Assembly (NCBI GenBank): GCA_016282135.1
Contig: JAEEKA010000052.1
Coordinates: 1 to 61,003 of the forward strand
Length of the DNA stretch: 61,003 nt
Origin: Oscillospiraceae bacterium
Lineage (GTDB): Bacteria; Bacillota; Clostridia; Oscillospirales; Oscillospiraceae
Direction of reading: 5' to 3'
The notes under the pieces were generated by a model. That model did not search any database. It was given only the letters and a program-made list of their open reading frames with translations, and was not told the DNA's origin. This document shows positions 17,958-25,361 of the stretch, in pieces (position 1 is the first letter of the stretch; each line of letters starts with the position of its first letter). The position numbers were made by a program, and so were the translations under genes.

Positions 17958-17978
17958 ACTCGCTCCATGTGGGTGAAA

Positions 17979-18000
17979 GGCCGGCAGATTGCCGGCGCTA
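17979..18000 (-). repeat. TAG-palindrome repeat, copy A
   Basis: On the minus strand it begins TAGCGCCGGCAATCTGCC and continues GGCC, two bases beyond the ylmH stop codon plus AAAAAG. Nineteen of 22 positions agree with the copy at 26536-26557. This is the only copy that does not itself provide the stop codon. Confidence 0.75.
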
Positions 18001-18005
18001 CTTTT

Positions 18006-18752
18006 TTATTCCCAAAGCTCCGCCGTGAGGAACAACCGGTCTTTCCGGCTCTTGCCGCCGAGCTCGGCCAGGGAGGCCTTGCCGTAGCCCTTCAAAGAGA
18101 TCACGTCGCCCTCGGCAACGGGGGCGTCGTTTTTCAGGCAGGGCAGGTAGTTCAGGCTGGCGGCTCCGGCGGCGATCAGCTTGGACGCCTGGGTGCGGGA
18201 GAGGCGGAAGGTCTCGGCCAGCACCGCGTCAAAGCGCAGGCTTTGGACGGTGAATTTTACCGCCCGCCGCTTCCGCTCCGGCTCCGGCACCTCGGTCAGG
18301 GATATGGGCTTTGCCTTGACGCTGACCCGGCCGGCTTGTTCGAGGCCGGAGAGCTGGCCTGCCACGGAAGGCAGGCAGAAGACCCAGGCCAGTTGCCCCT
18401 GAATCCGGATATCCCCCACCCATTCCCGGCGGACTCCCAGGGCCAGCAGGGCTCCCAGATAGTCCCGGTGGCCGGGGATGCCATAGAAGGCCTTCAATTG
18501 AAGGGCGCTGATATACTCCTCCGGATCGAAGTCCGTTTCCTCCATCCAGCTCGGCAGGAAAAAGGCAACTCGCCGTTCACAGTCCGCCTTGCCGCCGCTC
18601 AGGAGCATCCGGCAGCCGGAAACGCCCCGGGCGTATTGGACCGCAGCCCCCTGCTCGGCAGGGGTGAGAAAGGTCGTATGGGTGACGGCGTTGGTCTTTT
18701 CACACTGCCGGTACAGGTCGTCAATTCGTTTCAGTAATGCTTCGTGTTCCAT
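18006..18752 (-). CDS. ylmH: YlmH-family S4-domain RNA-binding protein
   Basis: The 248-residue protein has the YlmH N-terminal segment (NAVTHTTFLTPAEQ, VAFFLPSW), the conserved stretch LQLKAFYGIPGHRDYLGALLALGVRREWVGDI, and a C-terminal S4 domain (LRFDAVLAETFRLSRTQASKLIAAGAASLNY). YlmH binds RNA and has been linked to ribosome-associated quality control in Firmicutes. It usually sits in the division cluster with sepF and divIVA, but here it stands alone. ATG at 18752 is chosen because GGAAAAGGAAAAG precedes it; the longer reading frame has no ribosome-binding site. Copies of two GC-rich repeats lie on either side. Confidence 0.88.
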   Translation of the reverse strand: MEHEALLKRIDDLYRQCEKTNAVTHTTFLTPAEQGAAVQYARGVSGCRMLLSGGKADCERRVAFFLPSWMEETDFDPEEYISALQLKAFYGIPGHRDYLGALLALGVRREWVGDIRIQGQLAWVFCLPSVAGQLSGLEQAGRVSVKAKPISLTEVPEPERKRRAVKFTVQSLRFDAVLAETFRLSRTQASKLIAAGAASLNYLPCLKNDAPVAEGDVISLKGYGKASLAELGGKSRKDRLFLTAELWE

Positions 18753-18783
18753 GTCTTTTCCTTTTCCAGCGGGGGTTTCTAGA

Positions 18784-18831
18784 TCGGCGGGCGGCCAAAC
18801 TCGCAAGCGTCACGGAGTATAGCCGTCCCTA
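18784..18831 (-). repeat. TAG-palindrome repeat, diverged copy E
   Basis: On the minus strand it begins TAGGGACGGC, where TAG is the stop codon of the TetM-NYN gene, then diverges (TATACTCCGTGACGC) and ends in the GGCCGCCCGC word seen at 17930-17950. Confidence 0.55.
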
Positions 18832-21468
18832 CGGGTTGGCGCCGAGGTTCTCGCCTACGGAGCCCATGCGCTGGCGGTTGTGGGTGCGCAAATACTGCTC
18901 GATGTCCCCGTAGATGCGGTCGATCTCTTCCCCAAATTCCCGGGTGGACTGGCGGATCACGCCGGAGCGCAGGGCGGAAACCTGGATCAGATTATCCGAG
19001 GTCACCACCCGGGCCTGCGAATTCTTCCCAATGTCATGGAGCAGGCGCTCGATGTAGGCGTCGCCGGTCTCGTTCTCCCTGGTGTAGACCACCCGGACCC
19101 CGTGATAGTCAAAGCGCTCTCCCTTGCCGCCCTTGACCTGATAGGCGTCAAAGACCAGAATCGTCTCCGTGCGGGTAAAGGAGGCATAATTGGCCAGAAT
19201 CTCCATGAGCCGGTCCCGGGCCTGCTCCAAGTCCGTCTGGGCCAGGGCAGCCAGGTCCGGCCAGGCAAAGATCACGTTGAAGCCGTCCACGATCAGCACA
19301 GGCTTTTCCCCCTCCGGCCTTCCCCTTGGGGAGAAGCTGTCACCAGTGCGCGCACTGGTGACGGATGAGGGAGTGTCCGTTGTACGCACCGCTTCCGGAG
19401 AAGTCCCCTTCCACACCGAGGCCGAATACTGGGGCCGCTTGATGGAGCCGAACTCCCGCTCCAGGATGGCCTGGAGCTCCTTTTCACTGATGGAAAACCG
19501 GCGTTGGGACGGCGTCGCGGCTTCCCGCTTGGGGGCCAGCACGCTCTCCAGGTGCATATTGGCAAAAACCTTGTCCCACTTCACTGTGAAGCCGCCGCCG
19601 TGGGCGCAGAAGACGGAATCCGGGGTATTATCCAGGTCTCCCTCGGGGTCATAGGGGTGGGCAGCCCGGACAGCCTCCGGGTCGTGGCAGAGCTCGTAGC
19701 CCTCCACCTCCAAGGCCAGCTTGCCCAGGCCCCGGGTATAGGCCGCCAGCTCCCGGGCGTAGTCTGTCATGGCGGCCACCGGAGCACGGCCCCGGAGCAG
19801 GCTCATGCCCCCCAGGTCCTCCGGCGTATCGAAGCTGCCGAAGCGGGCCTTGATATCCGTAATAGCCCGGCCGATCTGGGCCGTGGGCACCTCCAGCCGG
19901 AAGCGATACCAGGGCTCCAGCAGCACGGAGGGGATCTGCATCAGACCCTGGCGCACCGCCCGATAGGTAGCCTGGCGGAAGTCGCCGCCCTCGGTATGCT
20001 TCAAATGGGCCTTGCCCGCGGCCAGGGTCAGCTTCATATCCGTGATGGGGGCGCCGATGGCCGTCCCCAGGTGTTCCTTTTCCGCCAGGTGGGTCAAAAT
20101 CAGCCGCTGCCAGTGGCGATCCAGCTTGTCCTCACTGCAGGTGGTCGCAAACACCAGACCGCTGCCCCGGGGCAGGGGCTCCAGCAGCAGGTGGACCTCC
20201 GCGTAGTGGCGCAGGGGCTCATAGTGGCCCACGCCCTCCACGGTCCGGTCGATGGTCTCCTTGTAGAGAACACGGCCCTGGCCCAGCTCCACGGCCAGGT
20301 CAAAGCGGTCCAGGATCATGCTTTTCAGCACCTCCGCCTGAACCTCCCCCATGAGGCCCACGGAGAGTTCCTGAAGCCTGGGGTCCCAGCGCAGCCGGAG
20401 CATGGGGTCCTCGGCCTCCAACTGCCGCAGCTTGGGCAGCACCAGCCGGGGATCCGTCCCGGCGGGCAGGCCGATCCGATAGTGCATCACCGGCTCCAAA
20501 ACCGGGCTGCCCGCGGCGGCCTCGGTGCCAAAGCCCTGACCGTTCCGGGCCGCAGTCAGGCCCACCACAGAGCAGACCTGCCCCGGAAAAACCTCCTCCA
20601 CAGCGGTGAAGCGGCCTCCCTGATAGCGGCGAAGCTGGGTGGCCTTTTCTTCCAGGCCTTCATAGCTCAGGCCGTCCCGAACCCGCAGGGTCCCGCCGGT
20701 CACCTTCAGGTGGGTGAGGCGGACGCCCTGGGCGTCGTGGGTAATCTTAAATACCCGTGCGCCGAACTGCTCCGGCCAGCGCCGGGGCTTCAGCAGGCCG
20801 GTAAAAGCATCTAAAAATTCGTCGATTCCCGCCAACTTCAGGCCGGAGCCGAAGAAGCAGGGAAAAAATTCCCGGGCCGCCAGCATATCCCCCAGGGTGG
20901 CCGGGATAATAGAGCCGTTTTCGAGAAATTCCTCCATGGCGGCCTCTGCGCACATGGCCAGGGCCTCGTCCCGGTCGGCGTTGTCCGGGGAGAAATCCAC
21001 CACCCCGTCCCCCAGCTCCCGGCGAAGCCCATCCAGCAAATCGGCCCGGCTGTTCCGGGCCAGGTCCATCTTGGTGACAAAGAGCACCGTGGGAATCTGG
21101 TAGTGGCCCAGGAGATTCCAGAGGGTCCGGGTATGGGCCTGGACGCCGTCGGTGCCGCTGATCACCAGAATGGCGCAGTCCAGAACCTGGAGCATCCGCT
21201 CGGTCTCGGCGGAGAAATCCACGTGGCCCGGGGTATCCAGCAGGGTCAGCTCCCAGTCCTTCCATTCCACGTGGGCCTGGGAGGCAAAGATGGTGATGCC
21301 CCGCTCCCGCTCCAGGGGATCGTAATCCATGGCTGTGTCCCCGTGGTCTACCCGGCCAAGGCTCCGAAGCTGGCCGCAGCGATATAAAATTGCCTCCGCC
21401 AGGGTGGTCTTGCCCGCGTCCACATGGGCCAACAGGCCGACGCAGGAGCAATTCATAATACTTTTCAT
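18829..21468 (-). CDS. TetM-like ribosomal-protection GTPase fused to Rae1/YacP-like NYN ribonuclease
   Basis: The 879-residue protein starts with an EF-G/TetM-type GTPase (AHVDAGKTTLAEAILYR at about 13-29, RERGITI, LDTPGHVDF, TKMD) followed by EF-G-like domains to about residue 650. These proteins remove blocking ligands from, or rearrange, the ribosomal A site. From about 718 an NYN domain follows (VLIVDGFNVIFAW, ETILVFDAY, ENETGDAYIERL), like Rae1 (YacP), which cleaves mRNA in the ribosomal A site. The linker at about 697-718 is encoded by an interspersed palindrome. ATG at 21468 has no strong ribosome-binding site; ATG at 21456 is an alternative. It follows rsmG by 21 bases. TAG stop is supplied by a repeat. 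Confidence 0.88.
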   Translation of the reverse strand: MKSIMNCSCVGLLAHVDAGKTTLAEAILYRCGQLRSLGRVDHGDTAMDYDPLERERGITIFASQAHVEWKDWELTLLDTPGHVDFSAETERMLQVLDCAILVISGTDGVQAHTRTLWNLLGHYQIPTVLFVTKMDLARNSRADLLDGLRRELGDGVVDFSPDNADRDEALAMCAEAAMEEFLENGSIIPATLGDMLAAREFFPCFFGSGLKLAGIDEFLDAFTGLLKPRRWPEQFGARVFKITHDAQGVRLTHLKVTGGTLRVRDGLSYEGLEEKATQLRRYQGGRFTAVEEVFPGQVCSVVGLTAARNGQGFGTEAAAGSPVLEPVMHYRIGLPAGTDPRLVLPKLRQLEAEDPMLRLRWDPRLQELSVGLMGEVQAEVLKSMILDRFDLAVELGQGRVLYKETIDRTVEGVGHYEPLRHYAEVHLLLEPLPRGSGLVFATTCSEDKLDRHWQRLILTHLAEKEHLGTAIGAPITDMKLTLAAGKAHLKHTEGGDFRQATYRAVRQGLMQIPSVLLEPWYRFRLEVPTAQIGRAITDIKARFGSFDTPEDLGGMSLLRGRAPVAAMTDYARELAAYTRGLGKLALEVEGYELCHDPEAVRAAHPYDPEGDLDNTPDSVFCAHGGGFTVKWDKVFANMHLESVLAPKREAATPSQRRFSISEKELQAILEREFGSIKRPQYSASVWKGTSPEAVRTTDTPSSVTSARTGDSFSPRGRPEGEKPVLIVDGFNVIFAWPDLAALAQTDLEQARDRLMEILANYASFTRTETILVFDAYQVKGGKGERFDYHGVRVVYTRENETGDAYIERLLHDIGKNSQARVVTSDNLIQVSALRSGVIRQSTREFGEEIDRIYGDIEQYLRTHNRQRMGSVGENLGANP
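19313..19377. repeat. Interspersed palindrome inserted in frame in a coding region
   Basis: The core is a perfect 24-base palindrome beginning GTCACCAGTGCG, flanked by CCTTCCCCTTGGGGAGAAG and GGATGAGGGAG. I recognise these flanks as a repeat common in Oscillospirales genomes (from memory). It encodes the linker residues TPSSVTSARTGDSFSPRGRP without breaking the reading frame. Confidence 0.7.
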
Positions 21469-21489
21469 AGTTTCATTTTTTCATTCCAA

Positions 21490-22185
21490 TCACAGCGGCT
21501 TCTGCTTCATCCGGGCCCAGCTCCGGGGGTACTGTTCCGGGGTCTTGCCGGTCTTATGGATGACAATGACGGAGTGGGTGGCGCCGCCGATCTCGAAGCT
21601 CTCTGTGCGCTCATAGGAGCCTCCCAGAAGCCGGATGGCGTTGGCAGCCTCATGGAGCTCCTCCTGGGCCAAAGCACCCTTCATGGCCAGGAAATAGCCG
21701 CCCCGGTGGACGAAGGGCAGGCAGAGCTCACAGAGCAGATCCAGCCGGGCCACGGCCCGGGAGGCCACCACGTCGAACTTCTCCCGGTGGTCCCGGGCAA
21801 AGTCCTCGGCCCGGCCCGCCAGAAAGCGGGCCTCCACCCCCAGGGTCGGCAGGGCCTCTTCCTCCAGCCAGCGCATCCGCTTCTGGAGGCTGTCCAGCAG
21901 GGTCAGGCGGATTGTGGGCTCCGCAAGCTTCAGCGGCACGCCAGGGAAACCCGCTCCCGTACCTACGTCCAGCAGGGACTTCCCCGCCAGAGGCAGAACC
22001 TTCAGCAGACTCAGGCTGTCCAGCAGGTGCAGCTCCGCCGCCTGCTCCGGCTCCGTAATGGCCGTCAGGTTCATCACCTTATTTTTTTCCAAAACCGCCT
22101 GGCCGAAGCGGATAACGGTCTCCGTCCGCTCCTCCGGCAATTCGATTTTCAGCCGTTCCAGCCCGGCCAGCAGCGTTTCTTTCAT
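21490..22185 (-). CDS. rsmG: 16S rRNA (guanine527-N7)-methyltransferase RsmG
   Basis: The 231-residue enzyme methylates G527 of 16S rRNA using SAM. Diagnostic are NLTAITEPEQAAELHLLDSL, the SAM motif LLDVGTGAGFPGVPLK, LLDSLQKRMRWLEE and FDVVASRAVARLDLL, all in RsmG order. ATG at 22185 follows TGGAGGAAAACCCG; a GTG at 22200 overlaps the ribosome-binding site and is unlikely. The downstream TetM-NYN gene starts 21 bases after its stop, so both are probably co-transcribed, joining two ribosome-related functions. Confidence 0.95.
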   Translation of the reverse strand: MKETLLAGLERLKIELPEERTETVIRFGQAVLEKNKVMNLTAITEPEQAAELHLLDSLSLLKVLPLAGKSLLDVGTGAGFPGVPLKLAEPTIRLTLLDSLQKRMRWLEEEALPTLGVEARFLAGRAEDFARDHREKFDVVASRAVARLDLLCELCLPFVHRGGYFLAMKGALAQEELHEAANAIRLLGGSYERTESFEIGGATHSVIVIHKTGKTPEQYPRSWARMKQKPL

Positions 22186-22258
22186 CGGGTTTTCCTCCAC
22201 AGTTTTGTGTTATTATACCATGTTTTTCCCCTTGATGGAAGTACATTTTTCCCGGTGG

Positions 22259-22287
22259 TTGACAATTCTGAAATCCGGTGATAAACT
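22259..22287 (+). promoter_or_regulatory. Promoter of the SIMPL-domain gene
   Basis: TTGACA (22259-22264), 17-base spacer and TAAACT (22282-22287), 26 bases before the GTG start. Confidence 0.65.
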
Positions 22288-22312
22288 GGGGAAAAACAAG
22301 GAGGGATGCACC

Positions 22313-22984
22313 GTGAAAACCGTTACCGTCAAGGGCGTCGGCAGGGCCTCCGCCGCCGTAGACACCGTGGAGCTGAGCTTCCGGATCTGGGCCAAGAACA
22401 AGAACTATAACAAGGCGCTGGAGGCCGCCGACAAGCAGGTCTCCACCCTGGAAGAGGCCCTCGCCGCCGCAGGCTTCCCCGCCGCCGATTTTCAGACCGC
22501 AGGCTTCCACGTCAACACGGAATATGAGAGCGTCTGCGACGACAAGGGCAACTATCACAGCGAGTTTTCCGGCTACAATTGCAGCTATGACCAGCTGCTG
22601 CGCTTCGACTTTGACGCTGCCCGGCTGGGAGAGGCGCTGAACGCCGTGGCCGCCAGCAAGTCCAAGCCGGAGCTCCAGGTCCGTTTCACCCTCCGGGAGC
22701 CGGAAAAGCTGGAAGCGGAGCTGCTCCGCTCCGCCGCCGAAAATGCCAGGGCCCGGGCAGAGGCCCTCTGCGCCGCCTCCGGCTGCCGCCTGGGGGAACT
22801 GCAAAAAATTGACTACGACCTGAACCGCCTGAGCTTCCACTCGGAAACCGTGATGGACATAGACTGCACCATGCCCCAGACGGCAAACGGCGCAATGAAA
22901 GCCAAGCGCAGCTTCGGCTCCGCCCTCCGGCCCCAGGACATCGACCTGCGGGATACCGCGGTATTTGTCTGGGAAATTTTGTAG
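22313..22984 (+). CDS. SIMPL (DUF541) domain protein
   Basis: The 223-residue protein is a single SIMPL/DUF541 domain: VTVKGVGRASAAVDTVELSFRI at the start, regular ARARAEALCAASGCRLGEL near residue 145, and a closing DIDLRDTAVFVWEI strand. Family members are often secreted or kinase-associated, and their biochemical role is unclear. There is no signal peptide here, so it is probably cytoplasmic. GTG at 22313 follows AAGGAGGGATGCACC. The TAG stop is the first codon of a palindromic repeat, after which the methyltransferase gene begins. Confidence 0.88.
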   Translation: MKTVTVKGVGRASAAVDTVELSFRIWAKNKNYNKALEAADKQVSTLEEALAAAGFPAADFQTAGFHVNTEYESVCDDKGNYHSEFSGYNCSYDQLLRFDFDAARLGEALNAVAASKSKPELQVRFTLREPEKLEAELLRSAAENARARAEALCAASGCRLGELQKIDYDLNRLSFHSETVMDIDCTMPQTANGAMKAKRSFGSALRPQDIDLRDTAVFVWEIL

Positions 22985-23002
22985 CGCGGGCAAGCTGCCC
23001 GC
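22982..23002 (+). repeat. TAG-palindrome repeat, copy B
   Basis: TAGCGCGGGCAAGCTGCCCGC: TAG is the stop codon of the SIMPL gene and GCGGGCA/TGCCCGC forms the palindrome. It ends just before the AAAAGGAGG of the next gene. Confidence 0.75.
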
Positions 23003-23018
23003 AAAAGGAGGATTTCGC

Positions 23019-23810
23019 ATGGACCGCTCTGAAATGATCAACTGCTTTTACGATGGATACCGGGAAGACACACGGTTGTCCAGAAGCCGCCACGGGCAGC
23101 TGGAATACCGCACCACGACGCACTTTATCCACCGGTATCTGCCCGCCGGCGGGACGGTTTTGGAGATTGGCGCCGGGACAGGCCGTTACTCCGTGGCCCT
23201 GGCCCGGGAAGGGCACCGGGTCACGGCGGTGGAGCTGGCGGAACGTAACCTGACAATTCTCCGGGAAAACGGAGCGGGGCTGGACAATCTGACCGCCCTG
23301 CAGGGGGACGCCGTTGATCTCAGCCGATTTGCCGACAACAGCTTTGACCTGACCCTGTCCTTCGGACCCATGTACCACCTCTACAACCCGGAAGAGCGGG
23401 ACGCCGCTCTCCGGGAGGCCGTCCGGGTCACAAAGCCCGGCGGCATCATTCTGACGGCGTTTCTTTCCGTTCACGCCATTCTCTACGACAACTATCTGCG
23501 GGGCAATCTGGCGGATGGGCTGGCGGAAAACTTTGACGACAATTTCAGCGTCCGCCATTTCCAAGACCAGCTCTTTACCGCCTACGACGTCCCGGAGTTC
23601 GAGGCGCTGTACCGCGGCCTTCCCGTGACCTACGTGACAACAGCCGCCGTGGACGGCATTCTGGAGCTGGCCGAGGGGCGCGCCGACTTTGCCATGTCGG
23701 ACGAGGAATTTGAAGCCTACGCGGCCTACCATCTGCGCTTCTGCCAGCAGCGGGAGCTGTTGGGCTGCTCCTCCCACCTGCTGCACGTCTGCAGGAAGAA
23801 CGATTCTTAA
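23019..23810 (+). CDS. Class I SAM-dependent methyltransferase
   Basis: The 263-residue protein has motif I VLEIGAGTGRYSVALAREGHRVTAVELAERNL (about 46-77), motif II-like GDAVDLSRFADNSFDLTLSFGPMYHL and the post-motif LREAVRVTKPGG, typical of the Methyltransf_11/25 families. The substrate is not evident; small-molecule or quinone methylation is possible. ATG at 23019 follows AAAAGGAGG; an upstream in-frame ATG would lie within the previous gene. It ends before a long perfect hairpin. Confidence 0.85.
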   Translation: MDRSEMINCFYDGYREDTRLSRSRHGQLEYRTTTHFIHRYLPAGGTVLEIGAGTGRYSVALAREGHRVTAVELAERNLTILRENGAGLDNLTALQGDAVDLSRFADNSFDLTLSFGPMYHLYNPEERDAALREAVRVTKPGGIILTAFLSVHAILYDNYLRGNLADGLAENFDDNFSVRHFQDQLFTAYDVPEFEALYRGLPVTYVTTAAVDGILELAEGRADFAMSDEEFEAYAAYHLRFCQQRELLGCSSHLLHVCRKNDS

Positions 23811-23820
23811 ACCCCCATCC

Positions 23821-23868
23821 TGAACAGGAGACCCGCCGCTTCCGAGGAAGCGGCGGGTCTCCTGTTCA
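23821..23868. terminator. Long hairpin between convergent genes
   Basis: A perfect 23-base-pair inverted repeat (23821-23843 with 23846-23868) with a 2-base centre lies between converging genes. It has no U-tract, but the position and stem fit a bidirectional terminator. Confidence 0.75.
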
Positions 23869-23881
23869 TCCGGTATGTGAT

Positions 23882-24715
23882 TCAGTCCAGCGCGTCCGCC
23901 CAGTGATGGAGCATTTCCAGGGCCTGGTCGTATTTCTCTACGGGCACCGCCCCAAGATTCAGCTCGTAAAAGCCGCTGCCCACAGCAAGATAGCCATCCA
24001 AGCTCATATACTTGCTGTCATACTGGGGCCGCAGCACAGCGATGCGGCACTCCAACCCGCCGGGGGTTTTATAGGTCAAAAACTCCACGTCCCGGGGGTA
24101 CTCATAGGTCCACACCCCCTCGAAGACGAAGTCCGATTCCGGGGCGTTCTCGGTCAGAATTGTCACCGTCTCCGTGGCGCCGATATCATTTTTGACAATG
24201 TGCTGCGCCCAGAGACGCACGGATTCCACCCGTCCCTCGGCGTCGCCGTGGGCGGTCACGCTGCATTCACAGTCCTCAAAGGGAAAGCTGGGCGTTTTCA
24301 GCCCCGACAGACCGATGTATTCCATGGCCTGATCGATCCTGTCAAATTTCACCGTGCAGTCCCCCGGATTCACGGCAATCGAAGACCAGGCGGGCTGGGA
24401 ATTGTCTTCGGCGTACTGCCGCGCGATGGTCTCGCCGGCGCTTTGAATTTCCCCCGTAAAGCTGCTCCAAGGCACCAGGGGAAGCTGCGTCTTCGCCTCA
24501 ATACCCTGTTCTTCCGTCTCCGGCTTGTCGGTTTTTCGCAATTCGATCTGGCTCACCACCGCGTAAACCGTGCCGCCCAGGAGAATCACCGCAGCCACAG
24601 CCGCGGCCAGACGTCCCAACAGCTTCGGGCGGACGCGCCGGGCAGGCGCAGACCTTTCGTCCAGCAGGGCGGGATCAATGTCGTTAATTTTTTCCAGAAA
24701 ATCCAGTTCCTTCAC
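23882..24715 (-). CDS. Putative anti-sigma factor, single-pass membrane protein
   Basis: The 277-residue product has a cytoplasmic N-terminus (residues 1-33), one membrane helix (LAAAVAAVILLGGTVYAVV, about 34-52) and an extracellular domain of about 220 residues with no motif I recognise. Its ATG overlaps the stop of an ECF sigma factor gene by four bases, the usual arrangement for a sigma factor and its membrane-bound inhibitor. No zinc-binding anti-sigma motif (HxxxCxxC) is seen, so the assignment rests on context and topology. Confidence 0.65.
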   Translation of the reverse strand: MKELDFLEKINDIDPALLDERSAPARRVRPKLLGRLAAAVAAVILLGGTVYAVVSQIELRKTDKPETEEQGIEAKTQLPLVPWSSFTGEIQSAGETIARQYAEDNSQPAWSSIAVNPGDCTVKFDRIDQAMEYIGLSGLKTPSFPFEDCECSVTAHGDAEGRVESVRLWAQHIVKNDIGATETVTILTENAPESDFVFEGVWTYEYPRDVEFLTYKTPGGLECRIAVLRPQYDSKYMSLDGYLAVGSGFYELNLGAVPVEKYDQALEMLHHWADALD

Positions 24716-25272
24716 AAGTCATACCCCTCTTTCGTCAGTTGTTTCGCGAGCTCCCGTCTGGCGCGCAGAAGCAGAGACTTGACCTTGGCCTCGCTCATGC
24801 CGAACCTGGCTGCGATCTGCCGCAGGGGCTCCGCGTACCAGTAGCGGCGCACAAAGACCTGCCGCTTTTCCTCGGAAACGGACCACAGCCAGCAGCTGAC
24901 CGTCTCGCTCAGAGCCCGGGCCTCCACAACAGCTTCCGTGTCCTGATCGGAGCGGAGCAGTTCCGCCAGCTCGTCGGTGAGGGCCACCAGCTCCGCGCTG
25001 CGCTTTTCGGCGGAGAGCGCCTTCACGCAGTTGAGAGCTCTGGCCCGGACGATCTTCGCCAGGAAGGGAAACAGGTAGTCCCTCGGCTCATGGGGCGGGA
25101 TACGGTTCCAGGCTTCCAGCCAGGCGTCGTTGACACACTCCTCCGCCGCCCCCTCGTCCCCCAGGATCCCCCGGGCCAGGGCCAGCAGCCTTTTCCCGTA
25201 TTTCTCCCCGGCATAAGCCAGCGCCGACTCGTCTCTTGCGAGAAACAAGTCTACAATCCGCGCATCATCCAT
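24712..25272 (-). CDS. ECF-type RNA polymerase sigma factor
   Basis: The 186-residue protein has sigma region 2 (ILGDEGAAEECVNDAWLEAWNRIPPHEP, about 42-70, with the FxxxVxxAW-like core) and region 4 (VRRYWYAEPLRQIAARFGMSEAKVKSLLLRARREL, about 145-180). It should direct RNA polymerase to stress or envelope promoters when its inhibitor releases it. ATG at 25272 follows AAAGGAGCAACTGT; the longer frame lacks a ribosome-binding site. It overlaps the anti-sigma gene by four bases. No autoregulatory promoter motif is clear upstream. Confidence 0.88.
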   Translation of the reverse strand: MDDARIVDLFLARDESALAYAGEKYGKRLLALARGILGDEGAAEECVNDAWLEAWNRIPPHEPRDYLFPFLAKIVRARALNCVKALSAEKRSAELVALTDELAELLRSDQDTEAVVEARALSETVSCWLWSVSEEKRQVFVRRYWYAEPLRQIAARFGMSEAKVKSLLLRARRELAKQLTKEGYDL

Positions 25273-25361
25273 ACAGTTGCTCCTTTCTCTATCCTTGAAG
25301 GCCTTCACTAAGGAAATCAACTTCCTGGAGCGCTTGGTTGCGAAAGAAACGGATTAATTAT

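Noticed and set aside
17731..17958. A 75-codon minus-strand frame containing CHPERSVSEVGGS
   Set aside because: This is the known artefact of translating an interspersed GTCATCC...GAAGC repeat; there is no start signal and it overlaps promoter sequence.
18829..21468. Acquired tetracycline-resistance gene
   Set aside because: The TetM-like part is fused to an NYN nuclease, sits next to rsmG, shares the GC content of its neighbours and has no transposon genes or tet(M) leader. A housekeeping ribosome-related role is more likely.
21462..21486. TTCAT words upstream of the TetM-NYN gene as a further heptad array
   Set aside because: The words are 8 bases apart, not 7, and there are only three; they come from closely spaced ATG codons at the gene start.
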